In this document: positions 1 through 11,779 of the stretch, one piece after another
How positions within the stretch are numbered: position 1 is the stretch's first letter
Layout: each line of letters begins with the position of its first letter
DNA from: Apostichopus japonicus
Lineage: Eukaryota > Echinodermata > Holothuroidea > Aspidochirotida > Stichopodidae
Assembly: GCF_037975245.1 (NCBI RefSeq)
Contig: NC_092576.1
Span: forward strand, 3,727,001 to 3,791,000
Direction: 5' to 3'
Length of the DNA: 64,000 nt
Program-made: the position numbers and the translations under genes
Notes under the pieces: generated by a model
Database searches by the model: none
What the model saw: the letters and a program-made list of their open reading frames with translations, nothing else
What the model was told of the DNA's origin: nothing

Positions 1-2945
1 GAGATATAACACACACTGAACACTAAGGAGATAATAACACACACTGAACACTAAGGAGGTAATAACACACACTGGACACTAAGGAGATAATAACACACAC
101 TGGACACTAAGGAGATAATAACACACACTGGATACTAAGGAGGTAATAACACACACTGAACACTAAGGAGATATAACACACACTGAACACTAAGGAGATA
201 ATAACACACACTGAACACTAAGGAGATAATAACACACACTGAACAATAAGGAGATAATAACACACACTGAACACTAAGGAGATATAACACACACTGGACA
301 CTAAGGAGGTAATAACACACACTGAACACTTAGTAGATAATAACACACACTGAACACTAAGGAGATATAACACACACTGAACACTAAGGAGATAATAACA
401 CACACTGAACACTAAGGAGATAATAACACACACTGAACACTAAGGAGATAATAACACACACTGGACACTAAGGAGATAATAACACATACTGAACACTAAG
501 GAGATGATAACACACACTGAACACTAGGTAGATAATAACACTCACTGGACAATAAGGAGATAATAACACACACTGTTCACTATTGAGGTAATAACACACA
601 CTGGACACTAAGGAGTAAATAACACACACTGAACACTAAGGAGATAATAACACACACTGGACACTAAGGAGATAATAACACACACTGAACACTAGGTAGA
701 TAATAACACTCACTGGACAATAAGGAGATAATAACACACACTGTTCACTATTGAGGTAATAACACACACTGGACACTAAGGAGTAAATAACACACACTGA
801 ACACTAAGGAGATAATAACACACACTGAACACTAAGGAGATAATAACACACACTGGACACTAAGGAGATAATAACACACACTGGACACTAAGGAGATATA
901 ACACACACTGAACACTAAGGAGATAATAACACACACTGAACACTAAGGAGATAATAACACACACTGAACACTAAGGAGATAATAACACACACTGAACACT
1001 AAGGAAATAATAACACACACTGGATACTAAGGAGGTAATAACACACACTGAACACTAAGGAGATAATAACACACACTGGACACTAAGGAGATAATAACAC
1101 ATACTGAACACTAAGGAGATGATAACACACACTGAACACTAGGTAGATAATAACACTCACTGGACAATAAGGAGATAATAACACACACTGTTCACTATTG
1201 AGGTAATAACACACACTGGACACTAAGGAGTAAATAACACACACTGAACACTAAGGAGATAATAACACACACTGAACACTAAGGAGATAATAACACATAC
1301 TGAACACTAAGGAGATGATAACACACACTGAACACTAGGTAGATAATAACACTCACTGGACAATAAGGAGATAATAACACACACTGTTCACTATTGAGGT
1401 AATAACACACACTGGACACTAAGGAGTAAATAACACACACTGAACACTAAGGAGATAATAACACACACTGAACACTAAGGAGATAATAACACACACTGGA
1501 CACTAAGGAGATAATAACACACACTGGACACTAAGGAGATATAACACACACTGAACACTAAGGAGATAATAACACACACTGAACACTAAGGAGATAATAA
1601 CACACACTGAACACTAAGGAGGTAATAACACACACTGGACACTAAGGAGATAATAACACACACTGGACACTAAGGAGATAATAACACACACTGGATACTA
1701 AGGAGGTAATAACACACACTGAACACTAAGGAGATATAACACACACTGAACACTAAGGAGATAATAACACACACTGAACACTAAGGAGGTAATAACACAC
1801 ACTGGACACTAAGGAGATAATAACACACACTGGACACTAAGGAGATAATAACACACACTGGATACTAAGGAGGTAATAACACACACTGAACACTAAGGAG
1901 ATATAACACACACTGAACACTAAGGAGATAATAACACACACTGAACACTAAGGAGATAATAACACACACTGGATACTAAGGAGATAATAACACACACTGA
2001 ACACTAAGGAGATATAACACACACTGGACACTAAGGAGGTAATAACACACACTGAACACTTAGTAGATAATAACACACACTGAACACTAAGGAGATATAA
2101 CACACACTGAACACTAAGGAGATAATAACACACACTGAACACTAAGGAGATAATAACACACACTGAACACTAAGGAGATAATAACACACACTGGACACTA
2201 AGGAGGTAATAACACACACTGAACACTTAGTAGATAATAACACACACTGAACACTAAGGAGATATTAACACACACTGGACACTAAGGAGATAATAACACA
2301 CACTGAACACTAAGGAGATAATAACACACACTGGACACTAAGTAGATAATAACACATGCTGAACACTAAGGAGGTTATAACACACTGAACACTAAGGAGA
2401 TATTAACACACACTGAACACTAAGGAGATAATAACACACACTGAACACTAAGGAGATATAACACACACTGAACACTAAGGAGATAATAACACACACTGAA
2501 CACTAAGGAGGTAATAACACACACTGGACACTAAGGAGATAATAAAACACTTTACACTAAGGAGATAATGACACACACTGGACACTAAGGAGATAATAAC
2601 ACACACTGAACACTAAGGAGATATTAACACACACTGAACACTAAGGAGGTAATAACACACACTGGACACTAAGGAGATAATAACACACGCTGAACACTAA
2701 GGCGGCAATAACACACACTGAACACTAAGGAATAATAACACACACTGGACACTAAGGAGATAATAACACACACTGGACACTAAGGAGATAATAACACACA
2801 CTGGACACTAAGGAGATAATAACACACACTGGACACTAAGGAGATAATAACACACACTGGACACTAAGGAGATAATAACACACACTGGACACTAAGGAGA
2901 TAATAACACACACTGAACACTAAGGAAATAATAACCCACACTGAA
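1..2945. repeat. 28-bp minisatellite with higher-order structure
   Basis: About one hundred tandem copies of a unit of 28 bp (27 bp in copies reading GATATAAC instead of GATAATAAC), core ACACACTGAACACTAAGGAG. Variant units recur in blocks. A block containing CTAGGTAGATAATAACACTC followed by TGTTCACTATTGAGG appears near 523, 691, 1139 and 1334. The stretch around 60-430 reappears almost unchanged around 1790-2160, so multi-unit segments were duplicated. The array continues past the left edge. It probably lies in the intron upstream of the Calx-beta exon at 3087. Open frames here are only a product of the repeat. Confidence 0.97.
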
Positions 2946-3086
2946 AGTAATATTATATGTTAGTGATTGTAACATATTGAACGTCAAATACTATGACTGG
3001 AGGTCTCTGCTTTAATTATCTTACTGATTGTAACTTAGCAAAGACAACTACTAAGTTATTAATTGTAATTCCATTTTCACCTCCAG

Positions 3087-3335
3087 AGGTTGTTTCAGAA
3101 CTTCATGGTGTTACCGATGAACAGTTTCAAGTTCTAAACAAGTTATTGACGATCAAACGTGATTATAATCGAGAAGACATCAGAATTCAGATACAGGATG
3201 ATGATATTGTCAATCTTGAGGAGAGAAAAGTAAAACTCACCCTGGTACCAGAATCATTGACAGCATTAGGCAAATCAGCAGCATTGGTTATACTGGACGA
3301 TGAGGTGTCCAGTACACCGCACGGTGGGGTGTCAG
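3087..3335 (+). CDS. Calx-beta domain exon of a membrane protein (3' part of gene)
   Basis: An 83-codon exon flanked by an acceptor (CACCTCCAG before 3087) and a consensus donor (TCAG|GTATGT at 3336). Both borders are phase 1, as is usual for extracellular module exons. The peptide carries the hallmark second half of a Calx-beta repeat: IQDDDIVNLEERKVKLTL (acidic loop, then alternating strand) and, further on, ALVILDDE. Calx-beta domains occur as Ca-binding extracellular repeats in FRAS/FREM and ADGRV1 proteins and as cytoplasmic domains in Na/Ca exchangers and integrin beta-4. Here the transmembrane exon lies downstream, which points to the extracellular type. Earlier exons lie to the left of the window or within the array. 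The exact family member is not recognised. The intronic array begins right at its donor. Confidence 0.8.
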
Positions 3336-4282
3336 GTATGTAAAGAATACATGCTCCTCCATTTGACTGGACTATGATATGTTAGGCTAAGAATACATGC
3401 TCCTTCATGTTAGGTTAAGAATACATTCTCCTCCATTTGACTGGACTATGATATGTTAGGCTAAGAATACATGCTCCTTCATGTTAGGTTAAGAATACAT
3501 GCTTCTTCATTTTACTGGATGATGACATGTTAGGTTAAGAATACAGGCTCCTTCATTTGACTGGACTATGACATGTTAGGCTAAGAATACATGCTCCTTC
3601 ATTTTACTGGACTATGACAGGTTAGGCTAAGAATACATGCTCCTCCTTGTTAGGTTAAAAATACATGCTCCTTCATTTTACTGGACTATGGCATGTTAGG
3701 CTAAGAATACATGCTCCTTCATTTTACTGGACTATGATATGTTAGGCTAAGAATACATGCTCCTTCATTTGACTGGACTATGATATGTAGGCTAAGAATA
3801 CATGCTCCTCCATGTTAGGCTAAGAATACATGCTCCTTCATTTGACTGGACTATGACATGTTAGGCTAAGAATACATGCTCCTTCATGTTAGGCTAAGAA
3901 TACACGCGGACTTCATTTGACTGGACTATGACATGTTAGGCTAAGAATGCATGCTCCTTCATTTGACTGGACTATGATATGTTAGGCTAAGAATACATGC
4001 TCCTCCATGTTAGGCTAAGAATACATGCTCCTCCATGTTAGGCTAAGAATACATGCTCCTTCATGTTAGGCTAAGAATACATGCTCCTTCATTTTACTGG
4101 ACTATGACATGTAAGCTAAGAATACATGCTCCTTCATTTGACTGGATGGTTACATGTTAGGCTAATAATACAGGCTCCTTCATTTGACTGGACTATGATA
4201 TGTAAGGCTAAGAATACATGCTCCTTCATTTGACTGGACTATGATATGTTAGGCTAAGAATACATGCTCCTTCATTTGACTG
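3336..4282 (+). repeat. Intronic minisatellite, 46-bp and 28-bp alternating units
   Basis: The intron after the Calx-beta exon consists of units built on TTAGGCTAAGAATACATGCT. A longer version adds CCTTCATTTGACTGGACTATG (split as CCTTCATTTGAC and TGGACTATG), and a shorter version stops after CCTTCATG. About 25 units. The donor itself reads GTATGTAAAGAATACATGCT and matches the unit, so the array starts at the 5' splice site, although no exon bases are included. Confidence 0.95.
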
Positions 4283-5241
4283 TTGTTATATCCTTTGATC
4301 ACCACAGTGAGAAGCATACCTCTAGCCATACTCAGTCAGTGTTGTCTTTGTCCACCACTGATAAAAGCATTCCTTTTTAGAATAATCCCACATCCTAAGA
4401 TAAAAACCCAAGTTCTAATCTAGTGTATTCCTGTGGTTTATGACACATTTATAGACATAGCTTAGGACATTTTTTTAAAATACATTTCAAATTCTGTTTA
4501 TTAATATCATAATGTTCCATATATAATGTTAGACCAAAATTGTATTATCACACAAGTTTATGCTTCATTCATTTACAACTGTAATATTTAAATGGAAATT
4601 ATATCAGGAAGGCAAACATTGCCTAGACATTTTTTCCTGCTCTTTCTTTGTCTTATGCTTTAATTGTTTAATTTCCTTTCAAAGACTGCATGATTTTAGT
4701 GGTATGGTTTTTCAATCGTACCATATAATACTTCAAAAGATTTCTACATCTCCAAAATGATCATCTCCTCAAGTTCTTGAAACAAGCTAAAATGAGCCTC
4801 TCAGAATATCTCTGATTTTGAAAGTCAAGATTGTTGATATACATTGGGGAATTCAGTTTACTTGTTGTTTTAAAAGTGACATTTCAATGTGGTAGTCAGG
4901 TTAAAGTGGACCCGAGTGAAGGGGTCATAACATTCTATATTTAATTTATTATGTAACCGTGCTCATCAAAGTGATACTAGCTTGCTACAGTATATCCTTA
5001 GACATGTCAGGCATATTTAACCTCAAGTGTCACCATGCTATTATGTTATTATTATTATTAGACATGTCACTCATATTAAACTTCAAGTGTCAGGTAAATT
5101 TGATGAAACAAACATATTTTGGGCCTATATTCAAACTGTTACACTAAAGGGTCTTATGACTTTGTCACATTACAGTTTGTTTGTTATGCTTGTAAATAAT
5201 TTGGTAAGAATGATTTTGTATAATTTTGCTCTCCTCTTCAG
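4283..5241 (+). other. Intron remainder, no gene seen
   Basis: AT-rich unique sequence. No exon with consistent borders, RNA gene or transposon end was found. It ends in the acceptor TCCTCTTCAG. Confidence 0.6.
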
Positions 5242-5292
5242 CAAATACAACTTCAACACCAAAGGATGATGATGAACCTGGTGGCAGTGCTG
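5242..5292 (+). CDS. Linker exon of the Calx-beta membrane protein
   Basis: A 51-nt exon between TCCTCTTCAG and the donor GTGAAT. Phase 1 at both ends, so it joins in frame with the exons at 3087 and 5870. It encodes ANTTSTPKDDDEPGGSAG, a Thr/Ser-rich then acidic low-complexity linker, plausible as an extracellular stalk before the membrane helix. The phase match at both junctions is the main support. The exon is short and could be alternatively spliced. Confidence 0.65.
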
Positions 5293-5408
5293 GTGAATCT
5301 TCTTATCTCATTACTTGATCAGTTTTACTTTCTAGAGTGTTTTGATGTTGTTAATGGTCTAGTGATATCAATCCTATATCAGATGCTATACCGTAGTGTG
5401 AGCTGTGA

Positions 5409-5527
5409 AGAGGTGTGAACCAGTTTAGAGCTAGGTTGAAACAGTTTAGAGCTAGGTTGAAACAGTTTAGAGCTAGGTTGAAAGAGTTTAGAGCTAGGTT
5501 GAAACAGTTTAGAGCTAGGTTGAACAG
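5409..5527 (+). repeat. 21-bp tandem repeat, five copies
   Basis: Five copies of AGTTTAGAGCTAGGTTGAAAC in the intron between the linker and transmembrane exons. One copy has G for C at the last position. Confidence 0.93.
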
Positions 5528-5869
5528 TTCTTAGAAAGTTGAGCCCCAAGACTTGAACTAGTCTAAATAAACATATGTGCTTGTCTTTTTCTGTATCTAT
5601 GGTTACTTTGATTTGGCTGGTATTGATTCATGAAAAAACAAAACAAAGGGAATGGTTGTCTTCCATTAAAATTGTTTCATAACGCACCAAAAAATCCCAA
5701 AAATGGAATATAGAAATTTTGTAAAGCTGATTGGATAATAGTTGCTGTCATGTCAGATGAAGTTTACAGTTAGACTGTTTTGCATTTTTTATAGATGGTC
5801 GCTATGTTCATGTTCTTTTATACTAAGTGTCGTGTATTTCAACCCCTGTTTTTTTCTTCTTGTTTACAG

Positions 5870-6057
5870 TTTGGATCATCATCGTCATCATAATAATTAT
5901 CATCGTGGTCGTGGCTGTAGTTGCTGTGATTCTCTGGACGAAGAAAAGCAAGGCACAAAGCAGCACGACACCTGCTGGCCAACAAGCAGCTTACTCAGCA
6001 GTGCAGGGAGAGGGTGACAAGAAGGTTTACAATGCTACTACAGAGGAAATAGCATAG
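5870..6057 (+). CDS. Transmembrane and cytoplasmic C-terminal exon
   Basis: The last coding exon starts after the pyrimidine-rich acceptor TTCTTGTTTACAG, in phase 1, and ends at TAG (6055-6057). It encodes a hydrophobic helix of about 22 residues rich in Ile and Val (starting VWIIIVIIII), a basic stop-transfer KKSK, and a tail of about 38 residues ending in VYNATTEEIA. This makes the gene product a single-pass type I membrane protein with a Calx-beta ectodomain. A Tyr is present in QQAAYSAV and another in KKVYNAT; a signalling role would be inference. I do not recognise the tail. Confidence 0.8.
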
Positions 6058-6860
6058 ACAGAGCTGACTGGTATATGTTTGGAGCATGGGGTGGGGGAGA
6101 CAAATTGGGTCAACACTGTTAGTGTTTGGGGGTGGAAGGCACAGAATGGTTCAATACTGTTAGTGTTTGGGGGTGGGGGGTGGGTGAGGGAGACAAAATG
6201 GGTCAAAATTGTAAGTGTTTGGGGGTGGGTGGGGGTGGGGAGACAGAATGGTTCAGTACTGTTAGTGTTTGGGGTTGGTGGGTGGGAGAGACAGAATGGG
6301 TGAAAATTGTGTGTTTTGGGGGTGGGGATGGGGGAGACAGAATGGGTCAATACTGTTAGTGTTTGGGGTGGGGATGGGGGTGGGGGAGACAATGGTTCAA
6401 TACTGTTAGTGTTTGGGGGTGGGGTGTGGGTGGGGGAGACAGAATGGTTCAATACTGTTAGTGTTTGGGGGTGGGGGAGACGGAATGGGTCAATACGGTT
6501 AGTGTTTGTGGTGGGGATGGGGAGACAGAATGGGCCGATACTGTTAGTGTTTGGGGTGGGGATGGGGGTGGGGAGACAGAACGGGTCAATACTTTTAGTG
6601 TTTGGGGTGGGGATGGGGGTAGGGGAGACAATGGTTCAATACTGTTAGTGTTTGGGGGTGGGGGAGACAGAATGGTTCAATACTGTTAGTGTTTGGGGGT
6701 GGGGGAGACGGAATGGGTCAATACGGTTAGTGTTTGGGGTGGGGATGGGGAGACAGAGTGGGCCGATACTGTTAGTGTTTGGGGTGGGGATGGGGGTGGG
6801 GAGACAGAACGGGTCAATACTTTTAGTGTTAGTACATTCGGAGAGCAAAGAATCAATAAA
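6058..6860 (+). repeat. 3' UTR with G-rich minisatellite and polyA signal
   Basis: From about 6083 to 6830 runs an array of roughly 45-50 bp units, core ACTGTTAGTGTTTGGGGTGG followed by GGGGAGACAGAATGGGTCAAT. Runs of four to six G recur in every unit, so the transcript would carry many G-tracts. AATAAA lies at 6855-6860, just after the array, and is a good polyadenylation signal for the Calx-beta gene. Overlapping frames in both directions are repeat artefacts. Confidence 0.85.
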
Positions 6861-7339
6861 ATAAAAGTGAACAAAGGCAAGGATTGAGTGCAAGCTGGGT
6901 ATATGAACAACAAAAAAATGTTCAAAATGGAAAACAAGTTATCAATAGGATAGATGTCTTGGAAGAGGAATACGAAAGTCTCCTTCTACAATCGAGGGTT
7001 TTTTACTTAATTGTTACATTCTCTCTGTCTTTGTTGGACATGTATGTATAGTACCATCCTGGGTTAATGTCAGTCTCTGGAATCCTGGAATCGAACGAAT
7101 ACCGGAAAGTCTTTTTGTCTTGGAGAAGAACAAAGGGTTATAATAACCAAGAAGTTAAAGAAAAGTTAGTCAGGGGAGTTTTGTCTGTAATACTGTTTTT
7201 TTTTTAAGAATCAGCTGTAAATTTAATGGGTGCTTAAGTGTTAATTGATACAATTATAATGTACTGGCAAATCCATGCTTTTTATCTGTAAATAGGTCTG
7301 TGCATGATAATACAGCAAAATGTTTTGAGAATTTTGTGG
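6861..7339. other. Intergenic, nothing recognised
   Basis: Unique AT-rich sequence without a supportable gene or repeat. Confidence 0.5.
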
Positions 7340-7682
7340 TTAAAGGCATTGAAGACTCGCCCCAAACCGTGTGCCGCCCTCTGAAAAAAAGTTAACTTTC
7401 CCTTGCTTGCAAGTGAAGTTCTTTTCTTGATGCAACAAAATGCAGACAGTAATGAAACGTGATACATTGTTATCTTTTATCTGGACCTGAGATTTCCATC
7501 GCTGCTATGTACACTGTGTTGTGGGTATTGACCGTAGCTGCATGTATTGACTGTACAGTACACTAGTGTCTAATTACCTATGGTGATGGTGGTGTCTAAA
7601 ACTTCTGTTACACCTCATTCGAAACTAGGTCAGATTACCGGCATCAGACGTTTCTTTGTGCAAGAGTCTTCACTCCCTTTAA
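7340..7682 (+). mobile_element. TTAA-flanked MITE, copy 1
   Basis: A 343-bp element bounded by TTAA on both sides, with terminal inverted repeats: left TTAAAGGCATTGAAGACTC, right end read in reverse TTAAAGGGAGTGAAGACTC. Two further copies lie at 16366-16717 and 26311-26678 in the opposite orientation. The TTAA flanks suggest mobilisation by a piggyBac-type transposase, which is inference because no transposase is present. Confidence 0.88.
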
Positions 7683-7985
7683 GGCAGTGGATTTGCGATC
7701 TAAGGTTTGCAGGTTGAAGTCCTAACCAGATCATTACGTTGTGTCCTTGGGCAAGGCATTTAATCACCTTCGCCTATCTTCACCCAGGTATATAAATGGG
7801 TAACTTGTAAATATAGTTGTGTGCGCTGGTTTGTGGCTGTTGTACACAATGGGAAGTCCCCGAGGTGGTGCCCCGGGAGGGATTGCTTGAATTTAACACA
7901 CTTTGGTGTGTGGGTGTGACAAGTTACCAATGACCAGGTGTTAAGTCTTAAAGCAGTGTGAGATAGCCTTGAACAAGACTGTAAA
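7683..7985 (+). mobile_element. tRNA-derived SINE-like element
   Basis: Directly abuts the MITE. The head has a degenerate B-box (GGTTGAAGTCCT), followed by CCTTGGGCAAGGCATTTAAT, a body motif widespread in animal SINEs, and a GC-rich section (CCCCGAGGTGGTGCCCCGGG). The exact ends are unclear and no target duplication was found. Confidence 0.6.
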
Positions 7986-8755
7986 CCTTCAACTATAAAA
8001 TGTAAAATTAATTTGATAATCTTGAGATTGTCTAAGATTCGGTGTATTTTTTAATTTTTATGGCTTAGTATTTCACTATGTATCTAATTAATTTTACTTT
8101 GTGACATTCCACAGTCTTTCTTTTCTTAGCTGCTTTAATAATTTTAGAAGGACTGTGATAACTGGATATAGTGCCCATGCAACCTCAAGAAATCATCGGA
8201 ATTAACTTCTCTGTGATTGGTTGATTAATGTTTATATGTCTTAAAAAGCATCAATGCCTATAATTCTTACATATCGAGTCCTAATTAATGATAATATATT
8301 TACTGCAGCCTATCAACGGGCCAATACTACTTTCATAATGAATAGATCAAAACCTAACCTATATTAATATCATTATTTTCATAGACTAACATTTGACAAA
8401 CACGTACTACTATAAAATCATGTTTGAAAGCCTAAACTCATTTAATGAAATATTTGATACTAGCCTAACATTGAGCCAACACTACTGTATTGTTGAGTGT
8501 AATAATACCTAATTTATGTATGTTTAGAGCCTACTGTAGCATTGCTTCATCTGAAATATATTTCCTATTTTATATTTATATATATGTTGTTGTATCAACT
8601 ATTAAACCTAGTCACATGCACCAAAGGCAATAATCTTGGTACAAGTGCATTAAGTTGGAGTAATTCTTCAGAACAAAATAACCTGCTGTTTTCTTTCACG
8701 ATCATTGATTTGGAGATATAATTAGTCTTTAAACAGGCGTACTAGTGAACTACCT
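7986..8755. other. Intergenic, nothing recognised
   Basis: AT-rich unique sequence with no gene signal. Confidence 0.5.
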
Positions 8756-8759
8756 CTTA

Positions 8760-9060
8760 AACGACAGTACAAGTTCATGTATGTGTTTTACGTACATTAC
8801 ATATACAAAACCTTGTAACCATGACTACATATACACAACCTTGTAACCATGACTACATATACACAACCTTGTAACCATGACTACATATACACAACCTTCT
8901 AACCATGACTACACACACTATTTCATCAAGTTCATGTATGTGTTTTACGTACTTTACATGCATCTGCTATATATACAAAACCTTGTAACCATGACTACAT
9001 ATACACAACCTTGTAACCATGACTACACACACTATTTCATCATGTGATATGTTATTCCAT
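8760..9060. repeat. 28-bp tandem repeat in two blocks
   Basis: Copies of ATACACAACCTTGTAACC with CATGACTACAT. Two blocks (about 8800-8925 and 8965-9045) are each preceded by the same GTTCATGTATGTGTTTTACG segment, so a larger segment was duplicated. A stray related piece sits near 9390. Confidence 0.85.
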
Positions 9061-9189
9061 GACATATATATATATATCTATATATTATAAAGAAAAACCA
9101 TGTACTCCAAAAGAAAATACTATTACAAATAGCACAGAAATAAGATATGACTCCTAATTGACAAATAAGGAGTTATTGTTTTAGAGAAT

Positions 9190-9345
9190 ATATTGGAATT
9201 TTCGGTCCCCCTGGGACCTTCGTCAGCAATACTTGGCAGTCCAATGTATGCACAAATATGTTTATATATTTTATATGTATATATGCATTAATATATGTAC
9301 GTTTATATATATATCTACATATTTGTGCATACAGTAAATGTATTG
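9190..9345 (-). mobile_element. Interspersed repeat tail with hammerhead-like motif
   Basis: On the minus strand the sequence reads CTGACGA (9226-9220), one A, a 5-bp stem GGTCC/GGACC with a 5-nt loop, then GAAA (9203-9200). It is bordered by TA-rich repeats (9060-9085 and 9255-9320). The same layout occurs in a second family at 26778, 31145 and 42735. It resembles the 3' end of a retroelement, possibly Penelope-like, but no reverse transcriptase remains. Confidence 0.45.
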
Positions 9346-9349
9346 AATG

Positions 9350-9900
9350 CTCAAACAATGTTCATATAGTACGCCCCATTATTCACACCCTTGTAACCAT
9401 GATAAACACACATTATTTTACTCTATGGGATGTTATTCCATGACTAAACATACATGAAGTTTATAGGTAAAACATTGCTCCATTACATCAGCAGTTTGTT
9501 GGACCTTCTCTTTAATATCAACCATATTTGAATTGGAAATTTAATTATAAACTAAACAGTGTTTTAATATGTTGTACAAAATAAATGTAAATTTGTGTTT
9601 TTTTAACAGCAAAGTTCAGTTTGATTAAATACTAATTGGAAAGTTTTTAAAGTTTTGCAAGTTGAATAAATCATGTCATCAGTAACATATATACATTTTG
9701 CCTTCCTTTATAACCATCATGCCTGACCTTGGACAACAATCGTGGTAATTGAAGTGCCAAAGTAAAATATAGTGAGAAGTGCTGTGAGATAACGAGTTAC
9801 ACGTAGTTGTCTAACATCGCCTATAGTCTTGATATCAAACAGGAAAAAATTGCAAACATATCCCAGAGATTCCCATTCTTTGGAGGTGTGTGATGTGGGG
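9350..9900. other. Intergenic, nothing recognised
   Basis: AT-rich sequence without a supportable gene. Confidence 0.5.
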
Positions 9901-9901
9901 A

Positions 9902-9995
9902 TGTATATATATAATTGAAATCGTAATGAGTTATAAAATCCAGAACAGTGAAAAAACTTCCATCCTCCACCGGGATTCGAACCCGGGGCCTCCCG
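9902..9995 (-). mobile_element. SINE copy, minus strand
   Basis: Reverse complement of the SINE at 57660-57811. It shares AGCGGGAGGCC, the B-box GGTTCGAATCCCGGTGGA and the body from TTTTTTCACTGTTCTGG to the TATATA tail. The upstream half of the tRNA-like head is missing or replaced by an A/T-run. Confidence 0.75.
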
Positions 9996-10089
9996 CTTTA
10001 CCAAAAAAAAAGTCTTCACCCTCCCTTGACAAAATAATGTAATTCATCCATTGTAAACTTTAAGATTTCCGCGTTTTCGACCTACATTT

Positions 10090-10590
10090 AGAGACCCAAG
10101 AATCAAGAAGCCTTAGAGTAGCTTATTTGAGCCCCTATCCGTGTTAGATCGTGGATGAACACTGGCTTTTTTCAAGCCTTCTCTTTTCGATAAGTGTTCA
10201 GAGGATAACGAGGCAGGGGTGTGAACTTGCTCCCATTCCTGCTCCCGGGACCGCCATTTATTAACTTCCCCATCCGACGTACGAGAGTGTATACCCCAGC
10301 ATGTGACCACTCTCTCAAATACTGTGGTAGGCAAAGGCACCCCATTCGACGTCACTGCAGTGCAGCCATGACGAACAAAGTTTTCTCAAAACCAAGTGAA
10401 GAACAGAAACAAACCCCTTCTACCAAGTTAACAAACCAGAAATACCAAATCCACGGAAGACTGCACATCACCACTGCACTGCAGCGATTTTTAAATCGAT
10501 CAAGAGAATCTGGCTCCTGGCAGAATTTTGATCCTGGAACCTAAGGATTGTGAGGCGGACTCTCTTACCGCTGAACCAAGCAGAGGAAGG
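10090..10590 (-). mobile_element. Possible tRNA-headed SINE
   Basis: On the minus strand, 10585-10515 holds an A-box-like TGGTTCAGCGGTAAGAG and a B-box-like AGGTTCCAGGATCAAA at tRNA spacing. The following 400 bp (to about 10100) are less AT-rich than the surroundings and could be the SINE body. No second copy in the window confirms the borders. Frames across 10113-10544 are not convincing genes. Confidence 0.4.
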
Positions 10591-10599
10591 ATCGCTCAC

Positions 10600-11425
10600 T
10601 GATCAATCAAGTTATCCATTTCATATGATCACATGGCCTAAGTGTCAACAGTGATTGTCCCGGCACTTTTGTTCGCGGTTCTTGAATAGAATCATATATT
10701 TTAGTTTAAACCCAGATTTCAGTTAAGATCAATTCACAATGATACAGAAATTAATTTTAACAAAATTGATAAAAAGCAAAACATTGAAATGATACACAGG
10801 ATGATCAAGACATAGTAAGGTTTGGGTTTGACTGATTTTGGAAAGATGTTCTCTAATCCAAGTCAGAGTGAACAAAACATGGATTAGAGCACAAAGCCGA
10901 ATTATCAGAGGCACAGGTCATTAATCACTCGCTTATTTTGTTATATGCTCATATGCATCTGTAAACTCCTAATAATCATGTACTTACCTATTTGATGATA
11001 CTGCAGTTGTTGAAGGCAGAATATATATAGCAGCAAGGGCAAAACCATGTATATTGGGATGGGTATGAGGGGTGGGAGATAGGGTATACCAGGAAGGGGT
11101 GTGGGGGTAGGGTAAGATTTATCCCCCATCCCCAGAAAAGAGTTGAACAGTGACCCACAATCAGTGGCATGCACAGAATTTCCAAGGTGGGGTAGGGGAA
11201 CATTTAAATAATTTCCCCCAGTTAGGGTACGGCGCTGAACTTTTGTGGAAGGACCAATATGAAAGAAGCAATTTATGAAGAATGGGCGCTGTCGTTGGGA
11301 GATTAAAGCCAACTCCCATGTAGCCTATTGGAGGTCTTCCTTCCCCAGACAAAAATAGCAGTTAGATGGTGCGTTCTGTAACTTCTGTTCAACCAGTTTT
11401 AGACTAAATATGTAGGTTTCCATAC
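10600..11425. other. Intergenic, G-rich patch only
   Basis: Nothing gene-like. A G-rich stretch at 11055-11215 (GGGATGGGTATGAGGGGTGG) gives open frames by composition only. Confidence 0.5.
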
Positions 11426-11433
11426 CTCTAAAC

Positions 11434-11771
11434 CAGGGTTGTCCAACCTATGGCCCAGGGGCCACAGTCCGGCCCGCCGCAGGGTTGCGTCCGGCCCGCC
11501 AGAGATGCTCTACGGTGCGAAATTTTAGTGAGCAGAGTTATTGATAACAATTTGAAGCTATATAATCAATCATTCGAACCTTCTGGGTCCAAAAAACTGC
11601 ATACAGCTGGTCAGTTTGTGTGACACTCTCTAAATGGAGGGGGGGGGGGGGCGGCTGGACTTAATTCATCTGTTTTATCAGGAAGGAAAATAAATCAGTG
11701 CGCTCCACGCGCAGTGCTCACATTTTGTTGCCTTGGGCTTTGGGCCCTCTGCAAAAGGTTGGACAACCCTG
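11434..11771. mobile_element. hAT-type non-autonomous transposon with 8-bp TSD
   Basis: A 338-bp element with terminal inverted repeats CAGGGTTGTCCAACCT and AGGTTGGACAACCCTG, flanked on both sides by the identical 8-mer CTCTAAAC (11426-11433 and 11772-11779). An 8-bp duplication and a CAGGG start are characteristic of hAT elements. The interior is noncoding, with a G12-type run near 11640. Confidence 0.92.
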
Positions 11772-11779
11772 CTCTAAAC

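Noticed and set aside
135-2163. Repetitive minus-strand frames
   Set aside because: Pure translation of the 28-bp array.
6027-6937. Gly/Trp-rich and Pro/Thr-rich frames on both strands
   Set aside because: Artefacts of the 3' UTR minisatellite, open in several frames at once.
10113-10544. Opposed frames of 80 and 107 codons
   Set aside because: They overlap on both strands in a probable SINE body, with no conserved motif.
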